A DNA stretch of 64,000 nucleotides from Echinicola marina (GTDB taxonomy: Bacteria; Bacteroidota; Bacteroidia; Cytophagales; Cyclobacteriaceae). Below the pieces are notes generated by a model, which made no database searches, was not told where the DNA came from, and worked only from the letters and a program-made list of their open reading frames with translations. Shown piece by piece: positions 45,121-55,659 of the stretch. Made by a program: the position numbers and the translations under genes. Position 1 is the stretch's first letter. Every line of letters begins with the position of its first letter. The stretch covers positions 2,167,501 to 2,231,500 of the forward strand of contig NZ_CP080025.1 of assembly GCF_020463795.1 (NCBI RefSeq). The letters run 5' to 3'.

Positions 45121-46371
45121 ATGAAGGTGTTATATGATTTTTCTGTTTGGGCGATGTCGGGAATGTTACAACTGACTAAAAGTGGAGATTCCAAGTTGGC
45201 CAGATTAGTAAAAGGAAGGGAAGGCGTTTTCAATCAACTCAAATCTTTTAGGGCTGGGTTTTCAGGTAAGTTAGTATGGTTTCATGTAGCATCTTTGGGT
45301 GAGTATGAGCAAGCTAAGCCTGTCATAGCCGCTTTCAAAGAGGCATGTGCGGATAAGGCCATCTTGGTGACTTTTTTTAGTCCAAGTGGCTATGATAATG
45401 TGATAAAAAAAGTTCAGCCCAATGTAGATTTGATTACCTATTTACCCTTTGATACTCATTCCAATGTCCAACAGTTTTTGGACATTGTAGCACCTGAGTT
45501 GATTTTCTTTGTGAAATACGATTTATGGGCGAATTATATTTTAGCGGCTAAAAAGCGCGGGATTCCACTGATTTTATTTTCGGCTTCCATGAGGAAGGAG
45601 CAAATTTATTTTCAATCTTATGGTGGTTTTTTTAGGAAGGTTTTAAAGTCTTTTGACCATATTTTTACCCAAAATCAGCAAACTGTAGATTTGCTGAGAA
45701 AGTTTGGTGTAGAGCAGGTTTCCATTGCCGGGGATACACGCTATGATAATGTTCAGGCGATCTGTGAACATCCAAAAGTTTTTCCGGAAGTGGAAAGTTT
45801 TGTTGATGGAGCACCGGTTATTGTAGTGGGAAGTGCTTGGCAAGAAGATATGGATTTGATTATCCCATTTATCAATAAGCATGATCAGTATAAATATATC
45901 ATTGCCCCACATGATATAGATGAATCGATGATTCAAGCATGGTCTAAGGCGATAAATAAATCAAGCATTAAGTATTCAGCGCTTAAAGAAGCTGTTCGCC
46001 ATGATAAACAAGAAGTATTGTTTATAGACAATGTGGGGATGCTGTCTTCTCTGTATCAATTTGCACATATTGCTTATGTGGGAGGTGCTTTTGGTAGGGG
46101 CTTGCACAATATTTTGGAACCTTTGGCTTTCAGGGTTCCAGTACTTTTTGGGAAGTTGAAAAGGGTTAGCAAGTTTCCTGAAGCAGTAATCAGTCAGGGA
46201 GCAGGCTGTGGTTTTGAAGTGGAGGATGCGGCTGCTTTTGAGAAAATAATAGTAGCTTTGGAAGTGCCTAATGTGTATAAGAAAACTGCAGAGTCAGCAG
46301 ATATTTTGGTGAGGAAAAATCTGGGAAGTGCCCAGAAAATCATCGATGGTGTGAAAAGAATCATACAATGA
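45121..46371 (+). CDS. waaA: 3-deoxy-D-manno-octulosonic acid transferase
   Basis: A 416-residue glycosyltransferase that adds Kdo to lipid A precursor on the inner membrane. VWFHVASLGEYEQAKPV near 49-65 is the acceptor/catalytic motif with the Glu, TFFSPSGYD near 85, and the GT-B C-terminal donor motif YVGGAFGRGLHNILEPLAF near 320-338. A membrane-associated stretch at the N-terminus is short. ATG 45121 is preferred; an in-frame TTG at 45106 would be the alternative. The stop overlaps rsgA in ATGA. Confidence 0.94.
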   Translation: MKVLYDFSVWAMSGMLQLTKSGDSKLARLVKGREGVFNQLKSFRAGFSGKLVWFHVASLGEYEQAKPVIAAFKEACADKAILVTFFSPSGYDNVIKKVQPNVDLITYLPFDTHSNVQQFLDIVAPELIFFVKYDLWANYILAAKKRGIPLILFSASMRKEQIYFQSYGGFFRKVLKSFDHIFTQNQQTVDLLRKFGVEQVSIAGDTRYDNVQAICEHPKVFPEVESFVDGAPVIVVGSAWQEDMDLIIPFINKHDQYKYIIAPHDIDESMIQAWSKAINKSSIKYSALKEAVRHDKQEVLFIDNVGMLSSLYQFAHIAYVGGAFGRGLHNILEPLAFRVPVLFGKLKRVSKFPEAVISQGAGCGFEVEDAAAFEKIIVALEVPNVYKKTAESADILVRKNLGSAQKIIDGVKRIIQ

Positions 46372-47297
46372 ACAATAAAGGAAGGGTAATTCGGTCTACG
46401 GGAAGTTGGTATACCGTGGCGCTGGATGGTGAATATATTCAGGCCAGGTTAAGGGGGAAATTCAAACAAAATGATTTGAAGTTGACCAATCCAATAGCTG
46501 TGGGGGATTATGTTTCTTTGACTAGGGAAGAAAATCAGGAAACGGCAATAATTTCTGAAATACTGCCGCGTGAAAATTATATCATCAGGAAATCTACCAG
46601 AAAGACCAATTTCTCCCATATTCTGGCTTCCAATATCGATCAAGCGTTTTTAGTGGTAACATTGAGGCAGCCCCGGACTTCTTTGGGGTTTATTGACCGG
46701 TTTATTGTCAGTACAGAAAGTTTCAGGATTCCTACGACCATTGTGGTCAATAAAATGGATTTGGTTTCTAAGTCAAAGGATCAAGCTTTTTTACAAGATA
46801 TCCATGAAATATATGAGCCATTAGGATACCCTGTGTTGGAGATTTCCGCTTTAAAAGATGAGGAACTGCAAAGGGATTTTTTTGACAAACTTCAGGGGAA
46901 AACCACCTTGCTTTCCGGTCACTCCGGGGTAGGTAAATCCACCTTATTGAACAGATTGATTCCGGATGCACAGCAGTCTACAAAGGAAATTTCTAATTTT
47001 ACCTCAAAAGGTGTTCATACCACCACCTTTGCTGAAATGTTTCCGGTAAAAGGGGGCGGGTATCTCATTGATACTCCGGGTATCAAGGAATTTGGGATAT
47101 TGGACATAGATGAAGTGGAGCTCTCCCATTATTTTGTGGAAATGAGAAAATACCTTGGACAATGCAAGTATAACAACTGCAAGCACCTTACTGAACCAGG
47201 CTGTAAGGTGTTGGAAGTATTGGAAGAAGGGTATATCCATCCATACCGTTATGATAGTTACGTGAAAATCATGCATGAGGAAGATTCTCATCGCTGA
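46368..47297 (+). CDS. rsgA: ribosome small subunit-dependent GTPase A
   Basis: A 309-residue circularly permuted GTPase that helps 30S maturation. An N-terminal OB-fold domain (about 1-65) is followed by G4 NKMD near 124-127, G5 SALK, G1 GHSGVGKS near 183-190 and G3 DTPG near 230. The zinc finger is present as CKYNNCKHLTEPGC near 264-277. It begins within the last bases of waaA (four-base overlap). Confidence 0.96.
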   Translation: MNNKGRVIRSTGSWYTVALDGEYIQARLRGKFKQNDLKLTNPIAVGDYVSLTREENQETAIISEILPRENYIIRKSTRKTNFSHILASNIDQAFLVVTLRQPRTSLGFIDRFIVSTESFRIPTTIVVNKMDLVSKSKDQAFLQDIHEIYEPLGYPVLEISALKDEELQRDFFDKLQGKTTLLSGHSGVGKSTLLNRLIPDAQQSTKEISNFTSKGVHTTTFAEMFPVKGGGYLIDTPGIKEFGILDIDEVELSHYFVEMRKYLGQCKYNNCKHLTEPGCKVLEVLEEGYIHPYRYDSYVKIMHEEDSHR

Positions 47298-47437
47298 TAA
47301 ATATAAAATTTAGTTCAGTGGTAAAATACGTTTAATTTGGATTGATGTGATCGGCAGAGATTTTATCATATTCAAATCTTTGAATCCATTGGCATTTGAG
47401 CTAATTTTCAGCTTTCAAACAGTTTGAAGGAACAAAC

Positions 47438-47941
47438 ATGAGCGAAATCAAGACATTGGTATTGAACCACAAGCAGATCCAGCAGAAAATCACCAGGATT
47501 GCTTTTGAGATATATGAGAGAAATGTAGGGGAAGAAGAGATTATTTTTGCAGGTATATCCGGAATGGGCTATGTATTTGCAGGGGTATTAGCTGATAAGG
47601 TGAAAGAGATTTCTTCTATTGAGGTGAAGAAGATGATGATTACCATTGATAAATTTACCAAAGTGCAGCCTCCAGTGCAGCTGTCAGAAGAACTTGATTT
47701 TAAAAACAAGTGCCTGATTGTAGTAGATGATGTGCTTAATTCAGCGAGAACTTTGACCTATGCCATTGATCCGTTTTTGAAATATGAGGTCAAGAAAATA
47801 GAAGTGGCGGTTTTGGTGAATAGAAGTCACAAGCTTTTTCCTATTGCTGCTGATTATACTGGTTATGAGTTAGCTACCACGCTTAGCGAAAATATTGTTG
47901 TGAACCTTTCCGAGGAAGGCTCGACTGTTTATTTACAATAA
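47438..47941 (+). CDS. phosphoribosyltransferase, PyrR-like
   Basis: A 167-residue PRTase fold. The PRPP motif IVVDDVLNSARTLTYA near 91-106 and the C-terminal AVLVNRSHKLFPIAADYTGYELAT block match the PyrR group (uracil phosphoribosyltransferase/pyr mRNA attenuator). The canonical DDVLxTGRT is changed to DDVLNSART, so the Thr-Gly of the PRPP loop is replaced and activity may be altered. It stands between rsgA and panB with a 9-bp gap to panB. No PyrR-type leader is visible in front of pyrD or pyrF here. Confidence 0.83.
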   Translation: MSEIKTLVLNHKQIQQKITRIAFEIYERNVGEEEIIFAGISGMGYVFAGVLADKVKEISSIEVKKMMITIDKFTKVQPPVQLSEELDFKNKCLIVVDDVLNSARTLTYAIDPFLKYEVKKIEVAVLVNRSHKLFPIAADYTGYELATTLSENIVVNLSEEGSTVYLQ

Positions 47942-47950
47942 CCCACTGCT

Positions 47951-48772
47951 ATGTCTGTCCATCAATCTTCGAATATTAAGAGAATAACTACTCATGTGCT
48001 GCAGGAAATGAAAAATCGTGGAGAGAAAATTTCCATGTTGACAGCATATGATTTTTCCATGGCAGGAATTTTAGATGCTGCGGGAATAGATATTATTTTA
48101 GTGGGCGATTCCGCCTCCAATGTAATGGCGGGGCATGAAACTACCCTTCCGATCACACTTGATCAGATGATTTACCATGCTTCTTCGGTGGTAAGGGCTG
48201 TTAAGCGCTCATTTGTGGTGGTGGACATTCCTTTTGGCTCCTACCAGGGCAATTCTTCTGAGGCCCTTAGGTCGACCATTCGCATCATGAAGGAGTCTGG
48301 AGCCCATGCTATAAAGGTAGAGGGAGGGGCTGAAATAAAAGAGTCGGTGGTGAGGATTTTAAGTGCTGGAGTACCTGTGATGGGGCATCTGGGACTTACC
48401 CCACAGTCTATTTATAAATTTGGGACTTATACGGTGCGTGCTAAAGAGGAGGAGGAAGCCGAAAAGCTGATTTCTGATGCCAAGGTTTTAGAGGAATGCG
48501 GTTGCTTTGCCATAGTATTGGAGAAAATTCCTGCGGCTTTGGCCAAGCGAGTAGCGGAGACCGTTTCCATTCCTGTGATCGGTATAGGAGCTGGTCCACA
48601 TGTGGATGGGCAGGTATTGGTCGTGCATGATATGTTGGGGATCACCCAAGAGTTTAAGCCGCGTTTTCTTAGGCAGTATGCCGATTTGCGAGGAATCATG
48701 ACTGAGGCTGTTGAGGGCTATATTAAAGATGTCAAATCCAATGATTTTCCGAATGAGAAGGAAAGTTATTGA
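47951..48772 (+). CDS. panB: 3-methyl-2-oxobutanoate hydroxymethyltransferase
   Basis: A 273-residue enzyme that makes ketopantoate from ketoisovalerate in pantothenate and CoA synthesis. [30 protein letters not shown] near 34-63 with the metal Asp, DIPFGSYQ near 95-102, AIKVEGG near 123, [11 protein letters not shown] near 146-156 and [17 protein letters not shown] near 207-223 are all conserved. Expressed together with the PRTase by spacing, and closed by a terminator. Confidence 0.97.
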   Translation: MSVHQSSNIKRITTHVLQEMKNRGEKISMLTAYDFSMAGILDAAGIDIILVGDSASNVMAGHETTLPITLDQMIYHASSVVRAVKRSFVVVDIPFGSYQGNSSEALRSTIRIMKESGAHAIKVEGGAEIKESVVRILSAGVPVMGHLGLTPQSIYKFGTYTVRAKEEEEAEKLISDAKVLEECGCFAIVLEKIPAALAKRVAETVSIPVIGIGAGPHVDGQVLVVHDMLGITQEFKPRFLRQYADLRGIMTEAVEGYIKDVKSNDFPNEKESY

Positions 48773-48786
48773 TATTGTAATATATG

Positions 48787-48821
48787 AATGGTCCAGGAAT
48801 TTGTTTTTGGACCATTTTTTT
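48787..48821 (+). terminator. terminator after panB
   Basis: AATGGTCC at 48787-48794 pairs with GGACCATT at 48809-48816, followed by seven T. Confidence 0.88.
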
Positions 48822-48825
48822 ATGC

Positions 48826-49917
48826 TTACTTTTTAAATGTTGCTATAAATACCACTGGGTTTATTTCGTCCTTGGAATTAAATAATCGTTCTTTCTCTGG
48901 TATTTTATTTCGATTAAGTTGATAGAATCTTTGAAGTTCGTCTGCAGTATGGTAATACCATGCAAAATTTTCATTTGCTCCTGCAAAATTGACCGTTGAT
49001 GGGGAAGGGAATAAATCGTTCTGTAATTCTTTAAGTAGATAACCCTTTTGGTGTTTCCAGTCGATTAATAGAAATCGCTGGGCGAAGCGGTACCTTATAT
49101 TAAAGAGTAGTTCATTAGAGGGTAGTTCAATGCCGTTTCTCAAGTTGGAGTACCCTTGGAATGAATTAAAGGAGTTTAACCTTTCCAAAGGATTATCCAA
49201 TTTTCCATATTTTTCAATTGGATAAAATTGACCATGAAAATCTAGGTGTCTAGTTTTTATTTTATTTTTCTCAATCAAATATAGGGTGTCAATAAATGGA
49301 TGGTAGTGGATCAATTTTCTGTCATTTTTTATGAAATAATCTTCATCAGATAGGTGTGGTCTCACCGAGCCGTTAGTTATCCATTTGGACAGTGTTTTTC
49401 CATTTTTATTTAATATATAGATTGTTTCTCCATTGGAATTATTAAGATAAGCAATGATCCTTTTGCCTTGAATACTTATGCCCTCAAATGGTTGTGAGAT
49501 TGAGATAGCACCAATGTCTTTCAAGAATGGATCAAACAGAAAAAGCTTTTTCTGGTAAGTGTCTAAGGCATAGATGGTGTCTTTATGGAAGGCTAAATCA
49601 TTTATATAGCTACCTTCTAAAATTCCTTCTCCAAAATCACTTTTAGTGGCGATGAGTTTGCCAGTTGTTATATCGAAAATTTTAATTGTTTTCGTCATGT
49701 CAAAATCCAATATAATGATTGATTTCTCTGTGACGATAAGTCTGTCGATGTTACCCAGAATAGAACGGTCATCAAGTTTTATAGGTCTGATATCGTTAAA
49801 TATTTTACTAAATGGATAGCTGACATCTGTTTGCTGTATAGGTATGCTTTTGTGAGTGACATGTGACTCGCAGGATAGTAAGTGACAGATTAACAGAGCT
49901 AAAAGTAAATGTCTCAT
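48826..49917 (-). CDS. 6-bladed beta-propeller lipoprotein
   Basis: A 363-residue protein with a lipoprotein signal (ALLICHLLSC, Cys16). The chain shows repeated blades of the type KTIKIFDITTGKLI, IYALDTYQKKLFLFDPF and ETIYILNKNGKTL, as in the 6-bladed beta-propeller family abundant in Bacteroidota. Several tend to sit near uptake systems, but none is next to it. No enzyme motif is visible. A promoter must lie in the 320-bp gap shared with icd. Confidence 0.82.
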   Translation of the reverse strand: MRHLLLALLICHLLSCESHVTHKSIPIQQTDVSYPFSKIFNDIRPIKLDDRSILGNIDRLIVTEKSIIILDFDMTKTIKIFDITTGKLIATKSDFGEGILEGSYINDLAFHKDTIYALDTYQKKLFLFDPFLKDIGAISISQPFEGISIQGKRIIAYLNNSNGETIYILNKNGKTLSKWITNGSVRPHLSDEDYFIKNDRKLIHYHPFIDTLYLIEKNKIKTRHLDFHGQFYPIEKYGKLDNPLERLNSFNSFQGYSNLRNGIELPSNELLFNIRYRFAQRFLLIDWKHQKGYLLKELQNDLFPSPSTVNFAGANENFAWYYHTADELQRFYQLNRNKIPEKERLFNSKDEINPVVFIATFKK

Positions 49918-52481
<2,564 letters not shown>

Positions 52482-52483
52482 GA

Positions 52484-52505
52484 TATGACTAGTTGACGAG
52501 TCATA
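52484..52505 (+). other. hairpin after icd, next to the IS end
   Basis: TATGACT at 52484-52490 pairs with AGTCATA at 52499-52505 around an eight-base loop. No T run follows; the sequence soon runs into the IS left end. It may be the upper part of the original icd terminator separated from its T run by the insertion. Confidence 0.35.
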
Positions 52506-52565
52506 AATAGTAAAAGGAGCTGTCTCAAAACAAGAGTTAAAAAAGTGGGACAGTCGATTTTAGCC

Positions 52566-52605
52566 AATAGAGGCCGATTTTCATTAATCGGCCTCTATTT
52601 TTTTT
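52566..52605 (+). terminator. terminator inside the IS left end
   Basis: AATAGAGGCCGAT at 52566-52578 pairs perfectly with its complement at 52587-52599, followed by about eight T on the plus strand. It would stop transcripts arriving from icd before they run antisense through the transposase. Confidence 0.88.
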
Positions 52606-52706
52606 GACTTACGGTCAATTCAGCTCTAGGTTCTTTGTTCTGAAGCGACAGTTTAAACTTGGGGGATCAGAGGGTTTTTGAACTTAAAAACGGCGTCAGC
52701 TCCTTC

Positions 52707-54245
52707 TTACCCGGCCATTTTTGCCAGGTTGTGGGCGATGGCAATCAATCCGGTTTCAATTGCTACTTTTTCGGCTCCTCTTAACATAAACCTTGCCCTC
52801 CCTTTGTTGTGTTTGAAGTCTGCAAATACCGGTTCCACATCGGTGGCCCGTTGCCTTCGTTTCTGGACTCCCTGCTCAGAGGTGAGTCGTTGTTTTGCCC
52901 TTGTCTTCTGTTGCTGTAACCTGGTGTTTACCCTGAGGGTTTTGTTACCGGCCCCTGGTCTACAACTAGCAGCCAGTGGGCACCCCTGGCAATTTTTGGC
53001 TGCATAGTGCCGGTAATGCTGGACAAAACCGGTCGAGGTTTTTCCGGTACTTTCCCCACTGGGTTTCATCGCCTGTCCCATCGGACAGATGTAGTGATCT
53101 TTCTGTGGATCGTAATACAGGTTTTCCAGCAAGCCATGGACTTTCTTTGATTTGGATTCCTGACGGAGTTCTTTGTGGAAGGTGTTGTACTTGACGTAAG
53201 CTTCGATCCGGTTCTGCTCCAGAAAGCAATAGTTCTCTTCACTTCCGTATCCAGCATCTGCTGTACAACAGGAAGGGTAGAATCCGTAATGCTGATGGTA
53301 CTGCTGTAGATGAGGCTTCAGGGTTAAGGTATCATTGGGATTGGGATGCAGGGAATAGTTGACCACGAACCGTCCATGGGTGCTGAGTTGAAGGTTGTAG
53401 GCAGGTTTGAGCTGGCCATTTCTCATATGGTCTTCCTTCATCCGCATGAACGTGGCATCCGGATCGGTTTTGGAATAACTGTTCCGTCCAGCCAGTACTT
53501 CCTCTTTCTGGGCATATTCTTCCAGTTTGGCAGGCCAGTTCTTTTGGGCATAACCCAACTTCTGTTTCACCTTCTTGTCAACGGCTTTCCCTTCCAGCGC
53601 CTGATTGATCTTTTCGATGGTTCGGGAAACTTTCTCTGCACTCGGATTCACAAAGTCGGGTTCTTCTGTCCCCAACTCAGCGGAGGCTACCGAACCGGCA
53701 TAGTTCCAAAGTTCCTGAAGCTGGGAGCTGATCCGTTCCTTGCTCTTTTTAATCGCCTTGCCCCAGACAAAGGTGTAGCGGTTGGCATTGGCTTCTATCT
53801 TGGTCCCATCGGTGTACACTTCTTTGATGTCCAAAAGTCCTTCTTCATGCAGCAACAGCACCACTTGGGCAAAAATATCACCAATCACATCTCGGAGACG
53901 TTCTGAACGGAACCGATTGATTGTATGGTGATCGGGACGCTGCATTCCGGCAAGCCACATGAACACAATATTCTCCCGGACCGCTTTTTCAAGCTTGCGG
54001 GAAGAATAACAGTTCTCTAAATATCCATAAACCAGCACCTTTAACAACAGCTTGGGATGATAACTGCTAGATCCGTTCTCTGAGTATCGACCATACACCT
54101 CGCTCAGATCTATCCGCTCAATGATCTGGTGAACTACACGGCCTGGATGATGGACGGGAATCAATTCCTCCAAACTGGGAGGAAGAAACATCAGTTGGTT
54201 GGGATTGTAGTCTTTAAAAGCTACATTTAAGTCTTGTTTTTGCAC
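52707..54245 (-). CDS. IS1182 family transposase
   Basis: A 512-residue DDE transposase, apparently intact. The N-terminal DUF772-type helical domain (HPKLLLKVLVYGYLENCYSSRKLEKA) is followed by the catalytic residues: Asp in YTDGTKIEANANRY near 143, Asp in CCTADAGYGSE near 327 and Glu in DVEPVFADFKHN near 477. A Cys-rich insertion (CQGCPLAASC) sits between the second and third acidic residues, as usual in IS1182. Codon and base use are more GC-rich than the neighbours, consistent with arrival from elsewhere. Confidence 0.95.
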   Translation of the reverse strand: MQKQDLNVAFKDYNPNQLMFLPPSLEELIPVHHPGRVVHQIIERIDLSEVYGRYSENGSSSYHPKLLLKVLVYGYLENCYSSRKLEKAVRENIVFMWLAGMQRPDHHTINRFRSERLRDVIGDIFAQVVLLLHEEGLLDIKEVYTDGTKIEANANRYTFVWGKAIKKSKERISSQLQELWNYAGSVASAELGTEEPDFVNPSAEKVSRTIEKINQALEGKAVDKKVKQKLGYAQKNWPAKLEEYAQKEEVLAGRNSYSKTDPDATFMRMKEDHMRNGQLKPAYNLQLSTHGRFVVNYSLHPNPNDTLTLKPHLQQYHQHYGFYPSCCTADAGYGSEENYCFLEQNRIEAYVKYNTFHKELRQESKSKKVHGLLENLYYDPQKDHYICPMGQAMKPSGESTGKTSTGFVQHYRHYAAKNCQGCPLAASCRPGAGNKTLRVNTRLQQQKTRAKQRLTSEQGVQKRRQRATDVEPVFADFKHNKGRARFMLRGAEKVAIETGLIAIAHNLAKMAG

Positions 54246-54276
54246 ACCTCAAAATAACATTTTTGAGTTAAACAAG

Positions 54277-54306
54277 AAAGGCTAGCCGAGAAATCGACTA
54301 GCCTTT
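54277..54306. repeat. subterminal hairpin of the IS right end
   Basis: AAAGGCTAG at 54277-54285 pairs with CTAGCCTTT at 54298-54306. No strong T run follows in either direction. It could protect the transposase start from outside transcription or be a transposase contact. Confidence 0.5.
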
Positions 54307-54365
54307 TAAACTATCTACTTTTGAGACAGCCTCTTTTTAAATGATCAGAAAATAGACAAGGGAAA

Positions 54366-54393
54366 TAAAAAAAGCCGGCAAATGCCAGTTTTT
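54366..54393. terminator. weak terminator between DUF1080 gene and IS
   Basis: GCCGGC at 54374-54379 pairs with GCCAGT-side sequence at 54384-54389 (one wobble, one mismatch), with A runs on the left and T on the right, so a T run is present in either reading. It would end the DUF1080 transcript before the IS. Confidence 0.5.
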
Positions 54394-54415
54394 CATAGTT
54401 TATCGATCTTAATTA

Positions 54416-55162
54416 TTACAACTCTTTGATCATGATGTTTTTAAAGAAAACATTGTTCCCGTGATCTTGGAGGGCGATTTTGCCTTTTTTGTAAATACCA
54501 AAATGTTCTGCGTTTTTGAATTTGCTTCCCGCGATAAGCGCTTTCCAGCTGTCATCCCACATGGTGGTTTCTACGGTAGTTACACCATTCAGTTTGAAGG
54601 TCAGTTTGCCGTCATTGACAATAATTTCAGTGGTATTCCAGTCGCCTACTGGATTGGAAGCTTCTTCAGTTGCCTGGATCATGTCGTATAGATCTCCTGT
54701 GCGGTGTTTTAGGTTTTTGCCGTCAGGGTGGCCTTCATCATCCAATAACTGGTATTCAGGTCCTGTTACATAAGGATGTCTGAATTGCTCCTCTTCATGG
54801 ACCATAAACATGATTCCGGAGTTGCCATTATCAGAAATTTTCCATTCCAGTTTAAGATGGAAATTGCTGTATTCGTCTTTGGTTACAAGGTCTCCTCTGC
54901 CTTCCTTTTCAGAAGAGTCTAGGTATAAGACACCATCTTTTGTTTTCCAGGCTGAACCTAGGGTTTCTTTATTATAAGTTTTCCAGCTGTCCGTATTGGA
55001 GCCATCAAAGAGAACGATCCAGTCACCTTCTCTTTTATCTGATGTACTTTCTGCTTTAACTTCCTCTTCTGAGGTGGAAGTGTTTTCGTTATGCTGACCA
55101 GATCCACATGCGGTAGTGGCCAGCATAACAAGGGCTGATAGGGATAATAAGGTTTTTTTCAT
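54416..55162 (-). CDS. DUF1080 lipoprotein, putative 3-keto-disaccharide hydrolase
   Basis: A 248-residue protein with a lipoprotein signal (VMLATTACG, Cys19) and a low-complexity Ser/Glu linker. The DUF1080 domain is a concanavalin-like beta-sandwich: WIVLFDGSNTDSWKTYN, GVLYLDSSEKEGRGDLVTKDEYSNFHLKLEWKISDNGNSGIMF and a final strand block. Some members are known to cleave 3-keto glycosides made by glucoside 3-dehydrogenases. The order of genes upstream (cytochrome c, isomerase, Gfo/Idh/MocA) and the GMC dehydrogenase on the other strand fit that role well. Separated from the cytochrome gene by a terminator, so its level can be set independently. Confidence 0.88.
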   Translation of the reverse strand: MKKTLLSLSALVMLATTACGSGQHNENTSTSEEEVKAESTSDKREGDWIVLFDGSNTDSWKTYNKETLGSAWKTKDGVLYLDSSEKEGRGDLVTKDEYSNFHLKLEWKISDNGNSGIMFMVHEEEQFRHPYVTGPEYQLLDDEGHPDGKNLKHRTGDLYDMIQATEEASNPVGDWNTTEIIVNDGKLTFKLNGVTTVETTMWDDSWKALIAGSKFKNAEHFGIYKKGKIALQDHGNNVFFKNIMIKEL

Positions 55163-55174
55163 AGGGATAATGAT

Positions 55175-55197
55175 AAAAAAGAGGGCACTAAGCCCTC
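55175..55197 (-). terminator. terminator or attenuator between cytochrome c and DUF1080 genes
   Basis: GAGGGC at 55181-55186 and GCCCTC at 55192-55197 form a perfect stem with a five-base loop; read on the minus strand it is followed by six T. It lies between co-oriented genes only 45 bp apart. Confidence 0.8.
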
Positions 55198-55207
55198 TTC
55201 ATTGGGT

Positions 55208-55630
55208 TTATTTTTTTAATAATAAAATGTATTTCACCATTTTTTTTGCATCATCTTCGGACAGGCCGGGGTGAGCAGGCATTGGTACCTCACCCCAAAC
55301 GCCAGAGTTTCCTTTGACTACGTGTTCGGCCAGGGTAGCAATATTTTCTTCAGTGTTTTCATACTTGGCTGCTACATCCTTATAAGAAGGGCCTACAATT
55401 TTTCGCTCAACCATATGACAGCTCATACAATCAGATCCTTTAACAAGCGTCTGTCCTTCAAGGTAGGCAGGATTGTCCTTGTACATTTCGTCAAAACTCA
55501 TTTCCTTTTCAGGTGCAGTAGCAGCTGGAGTGGAAGTAGTTTCTGTTTTTGTGTCTGATCCACCTCCACATGCGTAGGCAAATCCTGCAAGAGCTATTGC
55601 GCCTGCGCTAGCTAATTTGCTGATATTCAT
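55208..55630 (-). CDS. c-type cytochrome lipoprotein (class I, single haem)
   Basis: A 140-residue protein with a signal ending at Cys21 (FAYAC) and a Thr/Ala/Glu-rich linker. One haem motif CMSCH is near 68-72, preceded by GQTLVKGSD and followed by VGPSYKDVAAKY; MPAHPG near 118 supplies the axial Met. This is the standard periplasmic cytochrome that accepts electrons in sugar and alcohol oxidation. Here the donor would be the GMC/subunit-3 dehydrogenase 5 kb away on the other strand (inference). It follows the isomerase gene by 29 bp. Confidence 0.92.
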   Translation of the reverse strand: MNISKLASAGAIALAGFAYACGGGSDTKTETTSTPAATAPEKEMSFDEMYKDNPAYLEGQTLVKGSDCMSCHMVERKIVGPSYKDVAAKYENTEENIATLAEHVVKGNSGVWGEVPMPAHPGLSEDDAKKMVKYILLLKK

Positions 55631-55659
55631 TGATTCTATAGGTTTGATTTGGTATGTAA

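Larger units (their letters stand above)
52519..54330 (-). mobile_element. IS1182-type insertion sequence
   Basis: About 1.8 kb. The ends are GCTGTCTCAAAA at 52519-52530 and its exact complement at 54319-54330; the match continues outwards imperfectly through AAAAGGA/AAAAGAG, so true ends could be up to 7 bp further out. An inner inverted pair, AGTCGATT at 52551-52558 and complement at 54292-54299, supports the boundary. No clear target duplication can be read because both flanks are AT-rich. One intact transposase fills it. It lies between icd and the DUF1080 gene and does not break either. Confidence 0.85.

Noticed and set aside
53346-53906. 186-codon plus-strand frame inside the transposase gene
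   Set aside because: Antisense to an intact transposase with all catalytic residues; no own features.
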